Below are positions 6,231-6,351 of a DNA stretch of 6,351 bases, one piece after another. A program made the position numbers and the translations under genes. Source of the stretch: JAUVDZ01 sp964346325 (GTDB lineage Bacteria > Patescibacteriota > Gracilibacteria > UBA1369 > PNNO01); assembly GCA_964346325.1 (NCBI GenBank), contig CAYFUK010000055.1, positions 1 to 6,351 on the forward strand, read 5' to 3'. The notes under the pieces are model-generated. The model was given only the letters and a program-made list of their open reading frames with translations. It was not told where the DNA came from and did not search any database. How positions within the stretch are numbered: the stretch's first letter is position 1; every line of letters starts with the position of its first letter.

Positions 6231-6351
6231 TTTTACGCAAACATTCTTCGAGCCCTGCAAAGCGTTCAACGTCAAACAAAATGCAGCATAAAACCCGTTG
6301 TTTCGTAAACAACAGGTCAGCGGTTCGAACCCGCTCATCGGCTCATTTTTC
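6231..6351 (+). mobile_element. Probable prophage attachment site region (att) at a tRNA-Thr
   Basis: The phage genes stop at 6230 and the tRNA-Thr half follows after a non-coding 66-base gap, the arrangement expected at the distal att site of an element integrated into a tRNA gene. The core shows dyad symmetry: ACCCGTTGT (6293-6301) and ACAACAGGT (6309-6317) are inverted copies with one mismatch, flanking the 7-base loop TTCGTAA. This is the typical geometry of a tyrosine recombinase core with a 7-base crossover region. An inverted pair ATGCTGC (6214-6220) and GCAGCAT (6283-6289), and TTTACG at 6221 and 6232, could be arm-type sites, but both are short. Sequence after 6345 may already be host DNA. 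The integrase must lie outside the window. Confidence 0.65.
6297..6345 (+). tRNA. 3' half of a tRNA-Thr(CGU) gene (fragment)
   Basis: The stretch folds as the second half of a tRNA. The anticodon stem GTTGT (6297-6301) pairs with ACAAC (6309-6313) around the loop TTCGTAA, with anticodon CGT at 6304-6306 reading the Thr codon ACG. The variable loop is AGGTC, and the T arm AGCGG-TTCGAAC-CCGCT (6319-6335) has the invariant TTCGA. The acceptor strand is CATCGGC (6336-6342), followed by T as the discriminator base. CCA is not encoded. The matching 5' acceptor strand GCCGATG and any D arm are absent from the preceding 66 bases, so this is not a functional gene. Such fragments are what remains of the target tRNA at one end of an integrated element. 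Confidence 0.8.

Noticed and set aside
6214..6289. Rho-independent terminator formed by ATGCTGC and GCAGCAT
   Set aside because: The arms are only 7 bases with a 62-base loop and no T-run follows the second arm.
6231..6345. Complete tRNA-Thr gene
   Set aside because: No 5' acceptor strand GCCGATG and no D arm precede the anticodon stem, so only the 3' half is present.

Overview
The window looks like the right-hand end of a prophage or temperate phage of a member of the Bacteroidota. Three things point there. The giant first gene carries successive sequence motifs typical of Bacteroidota prophage tail-tip/tail-fibre proteins. The genes lack convincing Shine-Dalgarno sequences. The window closes with the 3' half of a threonine tRNA gene, the usual footprint of tyrosine-recombinase integration into a tRNA. 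The order or genus cannot be told from this piece.

Layout, all on the + strand. Positions 4-5127 hold one very long open frame (1707 codons, possibly continuing upstream of the window). It begins with a baseplate-hub-like part and a beta-rich domain, continues through a fibre shaft with conserved linkers, carries an inserted LamG/concanavalin-like lectin domain, and ends in a beta-rich tip. It is probably the receptor-binding end of the tail. Positions 5138-5725 encode a 195-residue helical, basic protein, possibly related to the small phage family DUF1617, starting 10 bases after the tail gene. The 82-base spacer 5726-5807 holds two odd things: interleaved direct/inverted repeats over the preceding stop codon, and what looks like the leftover last codons of a second version of the 195-residue protein gene. 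Positions 5808-6230 encode a 140-residue protein with one N-terminal membrane segment and a coiled coil made of 14-residue repeats. A 66-base spacer then leads to the tRNA-Thr(CGU) half gene (6297-6345), interpreted as a phage attachment site.

Base composition is strikingly patchy. Positions 1 to about 900, 1340-2395 and 5138-5725 are relatively GC-rich with more C than G on the + strand. Positions 900-1340, 2400-5127 and 5808-6230 are AT-rich, and most of the sampled AT-rich sequence has more G than C. One switch falls inside the tail gene's reading frame near 2400, and the reverse switch falls at the gene's end. This suggests the distal two thirds of the tail fibre was acquired by in-frame recombination into a phage backbone.

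Working model: the tail gene supplies host recognition, the 195-residue protein is a conserved small protein linked to the tail cluster, the membrane coiled-coil protein is an accessory or lysis-related product, and the att site marks the prophage boundary. No integrase, endolysin or reverse transcriptase lies in the window.
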